Below are positions 25,478 through 33,605 of a stretch of DNA of 64,000 nucleotides, piece after piece (the first letter of the stretch is position 1; each line of letters opens with the position of its first letter). This DNA comes from Hydrogenophaga sp. (lineage in GTDB: Bacteria; Pseudomonadota; Gammaproteobacteria; Burkholderiales; Burkholderiaceae_C), in the NCBI GenBank assembly GCA_021154985.1, contig JAJNQE010000139.1, positions 24,570 to 88,569 of the forward strand, given 5' to 3'. Position numbers and translations under genes: made by a program. Below the pieces are notes generated by a model. It saw only the letters and a program-made list of their open reading frames with translations, was not told the DNA's origin and ran no database searches.

Positions 25478-26691
25478 GCCGCCGCCCCCGGGCGCGGGCG
25501 GGCGAGCCACTTCTCGGCGAGCTGCACCCAGTAGGTGGCGCCCAGCGGGATCAGGTCGTCGTTGAAGTCGTAGCTGGGGTTGTGCAGCATGCAGGGGCCA
25601 CCGCCGTGACCCATTTCGCGGTGTGCGCCATCGCCGTTGGCGATGAAGGCGTAGCACCCTGGGCGGGCCTGCAACATGTAGGCGAAGTCTTCCGCGCCCA
25701 TGGTGGGCTCCTGCTCCACCACCCGGTCGGCGCCCACGATCTCGGCCATGACCTCGCGTGCAAAGGCGGTCTCGGCGGCGTGGTTGATGGTGGGTGGGTA
25801 GTTGCGTTTGAACTTGAACTCCACCGTGGCGCCAAAGGCCGCGCTGGTGTGTTCGGCCACCTCCTGCATGCGGCGCTCGATCATGTCGAGCACCTCATAG
25901 GTGAAGGTGCGCACCGTGCCCTGGATCTCGCAGCTGTCGGGCACCACGTTGGTGGCCTCGCCGGTGTGGATCATGGTGACCGAGATCACGCCGGCGTCCA
26001 CCGGCTTCTTGTTGCGCGAGATGATGGTCTGGAAAGCCATGACCATCTGGCAGGCCACGGGCACGGGGTCGATGCCGTTGTGGGGGAGCGCGGCGTGCGC
26101 ACCCTTGCCGCGAATGGTGATGTGGAATTCGTTGCTCGACGCCATGACCGGGCCGGCGCTGGCGGCAAACGGGCCCACCGCCATGCCGGGCCAGTTGTGC
26201 ATGCCGAACACCGACTCCACCGGGAACTGCTCGAAGAGGCCGTCCTTGATCATCTCGCGCGCGCCACCACCGCCCTCTTCGGCCGGCTGGAAGATCAGGT
26301 AGACCGTGCCGTCGAAATTGCGGTGCTTGGCAAAGTGCTGCGCGGCGGCCAGCAGCATGGCGGTGTGGCCGTCGTGGCCGCAGGCGTGCATCTTGCCGGC
26401 ATGCTGGCTGGCGTGGGCAAAGGTGTTGTGCTCCTGCATGGGCAGGGCGTCGATGTCGGCGCGCAGGCCGATGGCACGGCCACAGGCCCCACCGTCGCGA
26501 CCATGCACGATGCCCACCACGCCGGTGGTGCCCATGCCGCGGTGCACGGGGATGCCCCACTCGGTGAGCTTGGCCGCCACCACATCAGCGGTGCGCACCT
26601 CCTGAAAGCACAGCTCGGGGTGGGCGTGGATGTCGCGTCGCACGGCGGCAATGCCTGCGGCCTGCGTGAGGATGGAGTCGATGAGTTTCAT
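25474..26691 (-). CDS. M20 family amidohydrolase (hippurate-hydrolase-like)
   Basis: The protein has 405 residues from ATG 26691 (MKLIDSILTQAAGIAA). The M20D metal-site motifs 'ACGHDGHTAMLLAAAQ' and 'IFQPAEEGGGGAREMIKDGL' are present, with C-terminal 'MGAEDFAYMLQ'. Members hydrolyse N-acyl amino acids such as hippurate or N-acetyl-amino acids. It is followed by a coupled DUF2817 gene and preceded by two amino-acid-type ABC binding-protein genes, suggesting use of imported peptides or acyl amino acids (inference). Confidence 0.9.
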   Translation of the reverse strand: MKLIDSILTQAAGIAAVRRDIHAHPELCFQEVRTADVVAAKLTEWGIPVHRGMGTTGVVGIVHGRDGGACGRAIGLRADIDALPMQEHNTFAHASQHAGKMHACGHDGHTAMLLAAAQHFAKHRNFDGTVYLIFQPAEEGGGGAREMIKDGLFEQFPVESVFGMHNWPGMAVGPFAASAGPVMASSNEFHITIRGKGAHAALPHNGIDPVPVACQMVMAFQTIISRNKKPVDAGVISVTMIHTGEATNVVPDSCEIQGTVRTFTYEVLDMIERRMQEVAEHTSAAFGATVEFKFKRNYPPTINHAAETAFAREVMAEIVGADRVVEQEPTMGAEDFAYMLQARPGCYAFIANGDGAHREMGHGGGPCMLHNPSYDFNDDLIPLGATYWVQLAEKWLARPRPGAAA

Positions 26692-26821
26692 GGGGTACCG
26701 GGCTCGCCCTTGTGGTGGCTTGAAAAGAGCCACAGATCGTACGCAAGACAGACCCCTCCCGATGCCCCGCTGGCGACATCCACTCGGTCAGGCGGGCTAC
26801 TCGGGCGCGCCCTGTCGGCCG

Positions 26822-28045
26822 TCACTCCTTGCGGCGGATCACGCTGGCTCGCGCTGCGTCGTCCTTGTAAACGTAGGCACGCTCACCACCCTGCCAGGTG
26901 CCCAGCCACAGCATGTTGGCCGAGATGGCGTCGTGGTCGGTGTTGCTGAACGGTCGGTCGTAGGTCGTGACCACACCGCGGTAGGGCTGCTGCAGGTTTT
27001 CCAGTGACTGTTTGAGGCTCTTGCCCGTGATGTTGCCCTTGGTGAGGAACATGGCACGCAGCAACAGGTGCACCGAGTCGTAGGTCTGTGCGGCCGACAT
27101 CATCGAGCCGATGGGGCGCTCCTTGGAAATCTTGGCGTAGCCGCGCAGGAAGGTGCTGTTGCGCTCCATGAACGTGTTGGGCAAGACGGTCTGCACAACA
27201 TAGGTGCCCTCGACCGCGCCTTTGGATGCCTCGAAAGCCGACGCGTGTGAGAGACCCCAGGGACCGTACTGCGGCACGTTCCAGCCCGCCGCGGCGCGGC
27301 TGGCCGAGATCACGCCCTGCTCGGGCCCCACGGTCCAGCCGATCAGCGCATCGGCGCCGGAGTCCTTGAGCTGCTTCATCTCGTCGGCCAGGGTCTTCAC
27401 ACCGACCTTGAAGCGCACCACGATGTGGGGCTTGAGACCCACAGCCTGCAGGGCTGCTTCCAGATCCTTGAGGCCACCGTCGCCATAGCCGGTGCTGTCC
27501 ACCAGCAGCGCCACCTTCTTCAGGTTGCGCTTGACGATGTCGGCCACCAGAAACTGCGACTGCAGCTGGTCGCGCGCCGAGGTGCGAAAGATGAAGCTCT
27601 CGGCTGCGGGGTACTTGGCGGTGATGGCGGTGCCGGTGGCGCAGGGCACGATCAGGATGTGCTGGTTGTTCTGGAACACATCGAGCGCCTTCATGGCCAC
27701 TCCGGTGTTGCAGAAGCCGACGGTCGCTGCCACCTTCTCGGTCAACACCAGTTCCTCGGCGTGTTTGAGACCCATGTCGTTGTTGGCCTGGTCGTCGCGG
27801 ATCACCAGTTCCAGCTTGCGCCCGAGGTAACCGCCCACGGCGTTGATCTCGTCCACCGCCACCTGCGCGCCCACGCGCGCGCTGTTGCCCATGTCGGAAG
27901 AACCACCGGTCAGCGGCAGGATCAGCCCCAGGCGGATCAATTTGGGATCGGGCGCGGCGCTGGTGGGAGCGGGCGCCTGGGCCCAGGCGGGCGCCAAGGC
28001 AAGCGACAGGACACACGCCACCAAGGGGCGAACGGACAACTGCAT
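26822..28045 (-). CDS. ABC transporter substrate-binding protein (HAAT type)
   Basis: The protein has 407 residues. The start at 28045 has an AGGAGGC ribosome site, and the signal peptide ends 'ALAPAWAQ'. 'IRLGLILPLTGGSSDMGNSARVG' marks the periplasmic-binding fold of the LivK family. No permease or ATPase genes adjoin, so it must use a transporter encoded elsewhere (orphan binding protein). The ligand is unknown. Confidence 0.88.
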   Translation of the reverse strand: MQLSVRPLVACVLSLALAPAWAQAPAPTSAAPDPKLIRLGLILPLTGGSSDMGNSARVGAQVAVDEINAVGGYLGRKLELVIRDDQANNDMGLKHAEELVLTEKVAATVGFCNTGVAMKALDVFQNNQHILIVPCATGTAITAKYPAAESFIFRTSARDQLQSQFLVADIVKRNLKKVALLVDSTGYGDGGLKDLEAALQAVGLKPHIVVRFKVGVKTLADEMKQLKDSGADALIGWTVGPEQGVISASRAAAGWNVPQYGPWGLSHASAFEASKGAVEGTYVVQTVLPNTFMERNSTFLRGYAKISKERPIGSMMSAAQTYDSVHLLLRAMFLTKGNITGKSLKQSLENLQQPYRGVVTTYDRPFSNTDHDAISANMLWLGTWQGGERAYVYKDDAARASVIRRKE

Positions 28046-28366
28046 GAAAAGCCTCCTGAGCGGATGAGAGATTCATCAACCAACTCAAAACAGGCTACAG
28101 CGCAACGCTTTGCAAAGGCAATCGGGCGAAACGCGCTGTGGGGGAACAGCGCCAGCGACCGACACGCCGGGCTGCACCGACGGCGGTTAGCGCTTACCGG
28201 ATAAGACCGCCCGGCGGGACGGAAAAAAACCAACACCAAAGCATCTGTTTTTTCAAACTCCCCACCGCCGCGTCTCAGCACCCCGGGGCAATGGCCTTTG
28301 TTCACACACGCGCGTCACACAGCCCGCAAGTGACGCAACCGTGCAACGTGTGCACCCGGCCAACGG
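28046..28366. other. Intergenic region without a recognised gene
   Basis: This is a 321-bp gap between two co-directional substrate-binding protein genes. It should carry the promoter of the downstream gene (starting 28045, minus strand) and possibly the 3' end of the upstream transcript. No repeat, RNA gene or convincing open frame was seen. Confidence 0.5.
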
Positions 28367-29518
28367 TCACCGGCGGATACGGCCGTCTTCGGTCAGCAGG
28401 GTGAGTTCGACAAACCGGGAGCCCGCGTGCTTTGCCGGACCGAAGTCCACCGGGAAACCACCCAGATTCACGTTCTGCATGCCTTGCACCGCGTTGATGA
28501 ATCCCTCTCGGGTCAGCGCCCGCCCCGCGCGGCGCACGCCTTCGGTGAACACCTTGGCCGCCACAAAACCTTCCATGCCCGAGTAGTTGGGCTCCACGCC
28601 GCGCTTGTCCTTGATGGCGGCGAGGTACTCACCCGACAGCGGTGTGGTCGGCGTGTAGGGAAAGGGCATCACCTGGCTCACCGACACCCCGCGGGCCTCG
28701 GCACCGAGCTCGTCGATGAGGGCTTGTGTGCCCACGAAGGACACGTTGTAGAAGTTGCCGTTGAAGCCGGCCCGGCGCGCCTGGCGCACGAAGGTGGCCA
28801 CCGCCTTGTAGGCCCCGATCTGGACGATGGCCTCGGGCTTCTGGGCCATGATGTCTTTCACCGCCTGCGCCACCTCCACCGTGTTGCGCTCCACCGTGCC
28901 CAGGGCCACGGGTTGCAGGCTCAGCGTGGCCATGGCCCGGTTGACGCCCTCCAGCCCGGTCTTGCCATAAGCATCGTCCTGGTAGAACACAGCGATCTTC
29001 TTGATGCCGGTGGACGTGATCTGGCGAACGATGGCGGCGGTCTCGTCAAAGTAGGAGGCGCGCACGTGGATGGCGTAGCGGTTGAAAGGCTCGCGCAGCG
29101 CCTGCGCCCCGGTGAAAGGCGCAAAAAACGGCAGCTTGGCGGTGGTCGCCAGCGGCAAGGCGGCCAGGCTGGTGGGCGTGCCGATGTAACCGAACAGCGC
29201 GAACACGTCGTCGGCAATCAGCTGGCGCGTGTTGGCGGCGCAGCGCTCGGGCTCGTAGCCGTCGTCCAGGCGCTTGATCTCGATGGTGCGGCCATTCACA
29301 CCGCCCTTGGCGTTGATGATGTCGAAATACGCCTGCGCGCCCAGGTGGAACTGCAGGCCCAGTTGCACGGCCGCGCCGGTGAAGGGCGCAGACTGGCCCA
29401 GCACGATGCGGGTATCGCTCAGCGCGGCACTTTGCGCGCTGGCCGATGCCCCCCAGGACGCCAGGGCGCCCGATCCGACCCACCGGCACACACGGGACAA
29501 AACTTCACGACGCTGCAT
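28367..29518 (-). CDS. ABC transporter substrate-binding protein (HAAT type), second copy
   Basis: The protein has 383 residues from ATG 29518, with a CAGGAG site. The N-terminus MQRREVLSRVCRWVGSGALA has paired Arg and a hydrophobic core, ending 'ASAQS'; it could be a Tat or Sec signal. 'VLGQSAPFTGAAVQLGLQFH' and 'KIAVFYQDDAYGKTGLEGV' are typical of the extracellular ligand-binding family. It is divergent from the molybdopterin oxidoreductase. No transporter partners adjoin; the ligand is unknown. Confidence 0.87.
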   Translation of the reverse strand: MQRREVLSRVCRWVGSGALASWGASASAQSAALSDTRIVLGQSAPFTGAAVQLGLQFHLGAQAYFDIINAKGGVNGRTIEIKRLDDGYEPERCAANTRQLIADDVFALFGYIGTPTSLAALPLATTAKLPFFAPFTGAQALREPFNRYAIHVRASYFDETAAIVRQITSTGIKKIAVFYQDDAYGKTGLEGVNRAMATLSLQPVALGTVERNTVEVAQAVKDIMAQKPEAIVQIGAYKAVATFVRQARRAGFNGNFYNVSFVGTQALIDELGAEARGVSVSQVMPFPYTPTTPLSGEYLAAIKDKRGVEPNYSGMEGFVAAKVFTEGVRRAGRALTREGFINAVQGMQNVNLGGFPVDFGPAKHAGSRFVELTLLTEDGRIRR

Positions 29519-29611
29519 GCAGATACTCCTGATATGCTGATTTGGGAACCCAGCAGGGTAAAGCAAGCACCCTGCCAGCACCGAGCAACAAGTCACAGAT
29601 CCCTCCTTGCA

Positions 29612-31732
29612 ATGAACACCACCGTGCACACGATCCGCGGCGCCTGCCCCCACGATTGCCCCGACACCTGTTCGCTGGTCACCACGGTGGACCAAGGCGT
29701 GGCGCTGCGCGTGCAGGGCAACCCCGACCACCGGCACACCGACGGCGCGCTGTGCACCAAGGTGTCGCGCTACACCGAGCGCACCTACCACCCCGATCGC
29801 CTGCTGCACCCCCTCGTGCGCACCGGCCCCAAGGGCAGCGGCCAGTTCAGGCGCGCGAGCTGGGACGAAGCGCTGGACCTGATTGCCGAACGCCTGAAGA
29901 CCATTGCCGCGCGCGACCCGCAGGCCATCGTGCCCTACAGCTATGCCGGCACCATGGGTCAGGTGCAGGGCGAAGGCATGGCGGCGCGCTTTTTTCACCG
30001 CCTCGGAGCCTCGTTCCTGGACCGCACCATCTGCGCCTCGGCCGGCGGTGAGGGATTGATCCAGACGCTGGGTGGCAAGGTCGGCATGAAGGTGGAGCAC
30101 TTTGCCGATTCGAAGCTCATCCTCATCTGGGGCAGCAACTCCATCGGCAGCAACCTGCACTTCTGGCGCCTGGCCCAGCAGGCCAAACGCAACGGTGCGC
30201 ACCTGGTGTGCATCGACCCACGGCGTTCAGAAACGGCCGAGAAATGCCACGAACACATTGCCCTGCGCCCGGGCACCGACGCCGCGCTGGCGCTCTCGCT
30301 CATGCACCAGCTCATCACCCACGACTGGCTGGACCACGACTACATCGCGCAGCACACGCTGGGCTGGGAAGGTTTGCGCGCGCGCGCCCTGCAATGGCCA
30401 CCCGAGCGCGCGGCCGAGGTGTGCGGCATACCGGTGCAGCAGATCACCGATCTGGCCCGCGCCTACGGCACCACAAAACCAGCCGCCATCCGCCTGAACT
30501 ACGGCATGCAGCGCGTGCGCGGCGGCGGCAACGCGGTGCGCGCCGTGGCCTGCCTGCCCGCGCTGGTGGGCGCGTGGCGCCAGCCGGCGGGCGGATTGTT
30601 GATGTCCAGCTCGGCACAGTTTCCGGTGAATCGCGCGGCGCTGCATAAGCCCGAGCTGCTGGCCGGGCGCACGCCGCGCACCATCAACATGAGCACCATC
30701 GGCAACGACTTGTTGAACGAAGGCTCCGCCGCCTTCGGCCCGAAGATCGAAGCGCTCATCGTCTACAACAGCAACCCGGTGGCGGTGGCGCCCGAATCGG
30801 GCAAGGTGGTGCAGGGGTTCCGGCGCGAGGATTTGTTCACCGTGGTGCTGGAGCACTTTCAGACCGACACCGCCGACCACGCCGACGTCATCCTGCCGGC
30901 CACCACCCAGCTCGAACACTGGGACATCCACACCAGCTACGGCCACACCGACGTGCTGCTCAACCGCCCGGCCATTGAGCCGGTGGGCGAGGCCCGCACC
31001 AACACCGACGTCTTTCGCGCGCTGGCCGCGCGCCTGGGCTTTGACGAGCCGTGTTTCGCCGACGACGACGAAACCCTGTGCCGCACCGCGTTCGGCAACG
31101 CGGTGGACTTTCAGACCCTGCTCGACCACGGTTTTGCCACCTTGCCGATTGCCGAAGCGCCCTTTGCCCAAGGTGGCTTTCCCACCCCCTCGGGCCAGTG
31201 CGAGTTCTTCAGCGCGCGTCTGGCCGCGCAAGGCCTGGACGGCCTCCCGGACCACCTGCCCAACCACGAGCTGGCGGGCACATCCAGCGCCTACCCGCTG
31301 GCCATGATCTCGCCGCCGGCGCGCAACTTCCTCAACTCGAGCTTCGTCAACGTGCAGAGCCTGCGCGACATCGAAGGCGAACCACTGCTGGAGATCCACG
31401 CCAATGACGCGCAATCGCGCGGCATCACCACCGGCCAGATGGTGCGCGTGTTCAACGCCCGCGGCGAATACCACTGCAAGGCCAAGGTGTCTGCCCGCGC
31501 GCGCCCCGGCGTGGTCAACGGCCTGGGCATCTGGTGGCGCAAGCTCGGGCCCATGGGCACCAACGTGAACGAAGTCACCAGCCAGCACCTCACCGACATG
31601 GGTCGAGGCCCGGTGTTCTACGACTGCCTGGTGGAGGTGGAGGGTACCCCCCGCGTCGCCTTCGGCGCCACCCCCTTGAGGGGGGCGACACCTGGGGCCG
31701 GCGGAGCCGGACCCTCGGTGTCTCTGGATTGA
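29612..31732 (+). CDS. Molybdopterin-dependent oxidoreductase (DMSO-reductase superfamily)
   Basis: The protein has 706 residues from ATG 29612. Cys12, Cys16, Cys20 and Cys48 ('ACPHDCPDTCS ... GALCTK') form the N-terminal 4Fe-4S site. Molybdopterin-binding domains follow ('SNSIGSNLHFWRLAQQAKRNGAHLVCIDPR', split), with a C-terminal MoCo dinucleotide domain ('LEIHANDAQSRGITTGQMVRV'). It has no Tat signal, so it is cytosolic. No electron-transfer subunits adjoin. Residues from about 676 ('GTPRVAFGATPLRGATPGAG...') are encoded by a dispersed repeat, so the native C-terminus was probably replaced. The substrate is unknown. Confidence 0.88.
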   Translation: MNTTVHTIRGACPHDCPDTCSLVTTVDQGVALRVQGNPDHRHTDGALCTKVSRYTERTYHPDRLLHPLVRTGPKGSGQFRRASWDEALDLIAERLKTIAARDPQAIVPYSYAGTMGQVQGEGMAARFFHRLGASFLDRTICASAGGEGLIQTLGGKVGMKVEHFADSKLILIWGSNSIGSNLHFWRLAQQAKRNGAHLVCIDPRRSETAEKCHEHIALRPGTDAALALSLMHQLITHDWLDHDYIAQHTLGWEGLRARALQWPPERAAEVCGIPVQQITDLARAYGTTKPAAIRLNYGMQRVRGGGNAVRAVACLPALVGAWRQPAGGLLMSSSAQFPVNRAALHKPELLAGRTPRTINMSTIGNDLLNEGSAAFGPKIEALIVYNSNPVAVAPESGKVVQGFRREDLFTVVLEHFQTDTADHADVILPATTQLEHWDIHTSYGHTDVLLNRPAIEPVGEARTNTDVFRALAARLGFDEPCFADDDETLCRTAFGNAVDFQTLLDHGFATLPIAEAPFAQGGFPTPSGQCEFFSARLAAQGLDGLPDHLPNHELAGTSSAYPLAMISPPARNFLNSSFVNVQSLRDIEGEPLLEIHANDAQSRGITTGQMVRVFNARGEYHCKAKVSARARPGVVNGLGIWWRKLGPMGTNVNEVTSQHLTDMGRGPVFYDCLVEVEGTPRVAFGATPLRGATPGAGGAGPSVSLD
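31640..31722. repeat. Dispersed GC-rich repeat forming the 3' end of the molybdoenzyme gene
   Basis: GGTACCCCCCGCGTCGCC... with an internal CACCCCCTTGAGGGGGGCG imperfect palindrome and a GGGGCCGGCGGAGCCGGACC segment. I recall this as a frequent intergenic repeat of Comamonadaceae genomes. It is read in frame as the last ~30 codons of the oxidoreductase. Confidence 0.6.
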
Positions 31733-31740
31733 GGCATTCC

Positions 31741-32844
31741 GTGCGCCACAAGCCTCGCAGATTTGCTGCGCTTGCGATGGCCGCCCTGCTGGGCGCCGGC
31801 TGCGCCAGCCACACCACCGGCGTGGGTTACTACTGGCAGTCGGTCACCGGGCACGTACAACTCATGCGGGCGGCGCGCCCGGTGGACGACTGGCTGGCCG
31901 ACGAGGCCACGCCATCCACGCTGAAGGCAAGGCTGGAGAGCGCCCGGCGCATCCGCCAGTTCGCAGTGAGCGAACTCGCCCTGCCCGACAACGCCAGCTA
32001 TCACCGCTATGCCGACCTGCGGCGCCGCGCCGCCGTCTACAACGTGGTGGCCGCGCCCGCGCTCTCGCTCAAGCTGCAGACCTGGTGTTTCCCGGTGGCG
32101 GGTTGCGTGGGCTACCGCGGCTACTTCTCCGAGGCCGATGCCCGCGCCTTTGCCGACAGCCTGGACGACGAGCTGGAAGTCTCGGTGTACCCGGTACCGG
32201 CCTACTCCACCCTGGGCTGGATGAACTGGGCCGGCGGCGATCCGCTGCTCAACACCTTCATCACCTACCCCGAAGGTGAACTCGCGCGCATCGTCTTCCA
32301 CGAACTCGCGCACCAGGTGGTGTATGTGCAGAACGACACCGCGTTCAACGAATCGTTCGCCACCGCGGTCGAGCGCCTGGGCGGTGCGCGCTGGCTGACC
32401 CGCTCCACCGAGCAGGCCCGAGCCGACTACGCCACCTTCGACCAGCGCCGCCGCGCTTTTCGCGCGCTCACGCGGGCAACCCGCGAGCGCCTCGCAACGA
32501 TCTACGACGACCCCGAACTGCCCGACGATGCGAAGCTGCTGCGCAAGGCCGCGGTCATGGACGACTTTCGCCAGCAATACGCACAGCTGAAAACCCGCTG
32601 GAACGGCTACGCGGGCTATGACGCCTTCGTGGCCCGCGCCAACAACGCCAGCTTTGCAGCGCAGGCCGCTTACGACCAATGGGTGCCCGCGTTCGAGGCT
32701 CTGTTCGAGCGCGAAGGCCGCGACTTTGCGCGGTTTTATGATGCGGTGCGCGGGTTGGCCGATCGCCCGAAAGACGAACGCCAGACCGCCCTGCGCGAGC
32801 TGGCACCCACCGCGCTGGCCGCCGGCGACACGACCCGCCCCTGA
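31741..32844 (+). CDS. Predicted zinc aminopeptidase lipoprotein
   Basis: The protein has 367 residues from GTG 31741. The lipoprotein signal is MRHKPRRFAALAMAALLGAG then Cys ('LGAGC' lipobox). 'RIVFHELAHQVVYVQNDTAF' carries the HExxH-type zinc motif (HELAH). It is followed by 'NESFATAVE' supplying the third ligand, matching the predicted aminopeptidase family COG4324. It is likely anchored in the periplasm. It follows the molybdoenzyme by 8 bp, so they may be cotranscribed, but no functional link is obvious. Confidence 0.85.
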   Translation: MRHKPRRFAALAMAALLGAGCASHTTGVGYYWQSVTGHVQLMRAARPVDDWLADEATPSTLKARLESARRIRQFAVSELALPDNASYHRYADLRRRAAVYNVVAAPALSLKLQTWCFPVAGCVGYRGYFSEADARAFADSLDDELEVSVYPVPAYSTLGWMNWAGGDPLLNTFITYPEGELARIVFHELAHQVVYVQNDTAFNESFATAVERLGGARWLTRSTEQARADYATFDQRRRAFRALTRATRERLATIYDDPELPDDAKLLRKAAVMDDFRQQYAQLKTRWNGYAGYDAFVARANNASFAAQAAYDQWVPAFEALFEREGRDFARFYDAVRGLADRPKDERQTALRELAPTALAAGDTTRP

Positions 32845-32864
32845 CAACAACACCGAGAGACACC

Positions 32865-33188
32865 ATGGCCGACATCCACATCGAACGCGATCACCAACTC
32901 GGCATGGGTGCCGCCCGCAAACTGGCGTGGAAATGGGCCGAGCAAGCCGAAAACGACTTCGACATGAGCTGCACCTACGAAGAGGGCAAGGACTGCGACG
33001 AGGTGCAGTTCACCCGCTCGGGCGTGAGCGGCACGCTGAAGGTGTCGGCGGACAAGTTTGAGCTCGATGCGCGCCTGGGCTTTCTGCTGGGCGCGTTCAA
33101 GGACCGCATCGAGGGCGAGATCGTCAAGAACCTGGACGAACTGCTGGCAGCGAAAAAACCCGCTGCCAAAAAGAAAAAGGCCGGTTGA
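32865..33188 (+). CDS. Polyhydroxyalkanoic acid system family protein
   Basis: The protein has 107 residues: MADIHIERDHQLGMGAARKL, then 'DMSCTYEEGKDCDEVQFTRSG' and 'VSADKFELDARLGFLLGAF'. These match the PHA_gran_rgn family, found beside PHA granule genes. The C-terminus is Lys/Ala-rich ('AAKKPAAKKKKAG'), reminiscent of phasin-type tails. The 3' codons also form the T-tract of a terminator for the opposite-strand gene. Confidence 0.85.
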   Translation: MADIHIERDHQLGMGAARKLAWKWAEQAENDFDMSCTYEEGKDCDEVQFTRSGVSGTLKVSADKFELDARLGFLLGAFKDRIEGEIVKNLDELLAAKKPAAKKKKAG

Positions 33189-33198
33189 AGAACCGGCC
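33165..33198 (-). terminator. Intrinsic terminator of the acyl-CoA-binding protein gene
   Basis: On the minus strand GGCCGGTT-CTTC-AACCGGCC is followed by TTTTTCTTTTT. The hairpin (33179-33198) spans the stop codon of the opposing PHA-system gene, and the T-run is the complement of its terminal Lys codons. Confidence 0.8.
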
Positions 33199-33215
33199 TG
33201 CTCGCAGCTTGAGGT

Positions 33216-33470
33216 TCAGCTCAGGCTCTGGATGAGGTCGATGTACTGCTGCATCGCACCCTCCTTGTCGGTGCCCTTGAAGCCGTTCCACGCGTCCCAC
33301 TTGGCGCGACCGACCATGTCGCCAAACCCCGGCTTCTTGCCTTCGACATCGCCTTCGGTGGCCTGCTTGTACAGCGCGTAGATCTTGAGCAGCGTCGCGT
33401 TGTCGGGGCGCTCGCTCAGGTTCTTGGAATTCGCCACGGCGGCGTCGAAAAGGGCTTTGAGATCGGCCAT
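33216..33470 (-). CDS. Acyl-CoA-binding protein (ACBP)
   Basis: The 84-residue protein MADLKALFDAAVANSKNLSE has 'LKIYALYKQATEGDVEGKKP' and 'AKWDAWNGFKGTDKEGAMQQYI' (split), the conserved four-helix ACBP signature of acyl-CoA-contacting Tyr, Lys and Trp. A GGAGC site precedes ATG 33470. It binds and shuttles long-chain acyl-CoA in the cytosol. Its neighbours are a PHA-system gene and a WS/DGAT-like gene, suggesting a lipid-storage locus. Confidence 0.95.
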   Translation of the reverse strand: MADLKALFDAAVANSKNLSERPDNATLLKIYALYKQATEGDVEGKKPGFGDMVGRAKWDAWNGFKGTDKEGAMQQYIDLIQSLS

Positions 33471-33605
33471 GAATGCTCCTGTTGTTGAAATGAACCGCCG
33501 CGGCAACACGCGCCGGGCTAAGGGCTCTCCCGCTATCTTACGGTTGACCGCCTCTGCACAATAGGCCCACAACCCAAGACCCGCACAGCCACCCGAGGAG
33601 CATCC

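Noticed and set aside
28427..29611. N-terminal extension of the molybdoenzyme frame by 395 codons
   Set aside because: The extension is antisense to a complete substrate-binding protein gene. The 4Fe-4S Cys motif starts right after ATG 29612.
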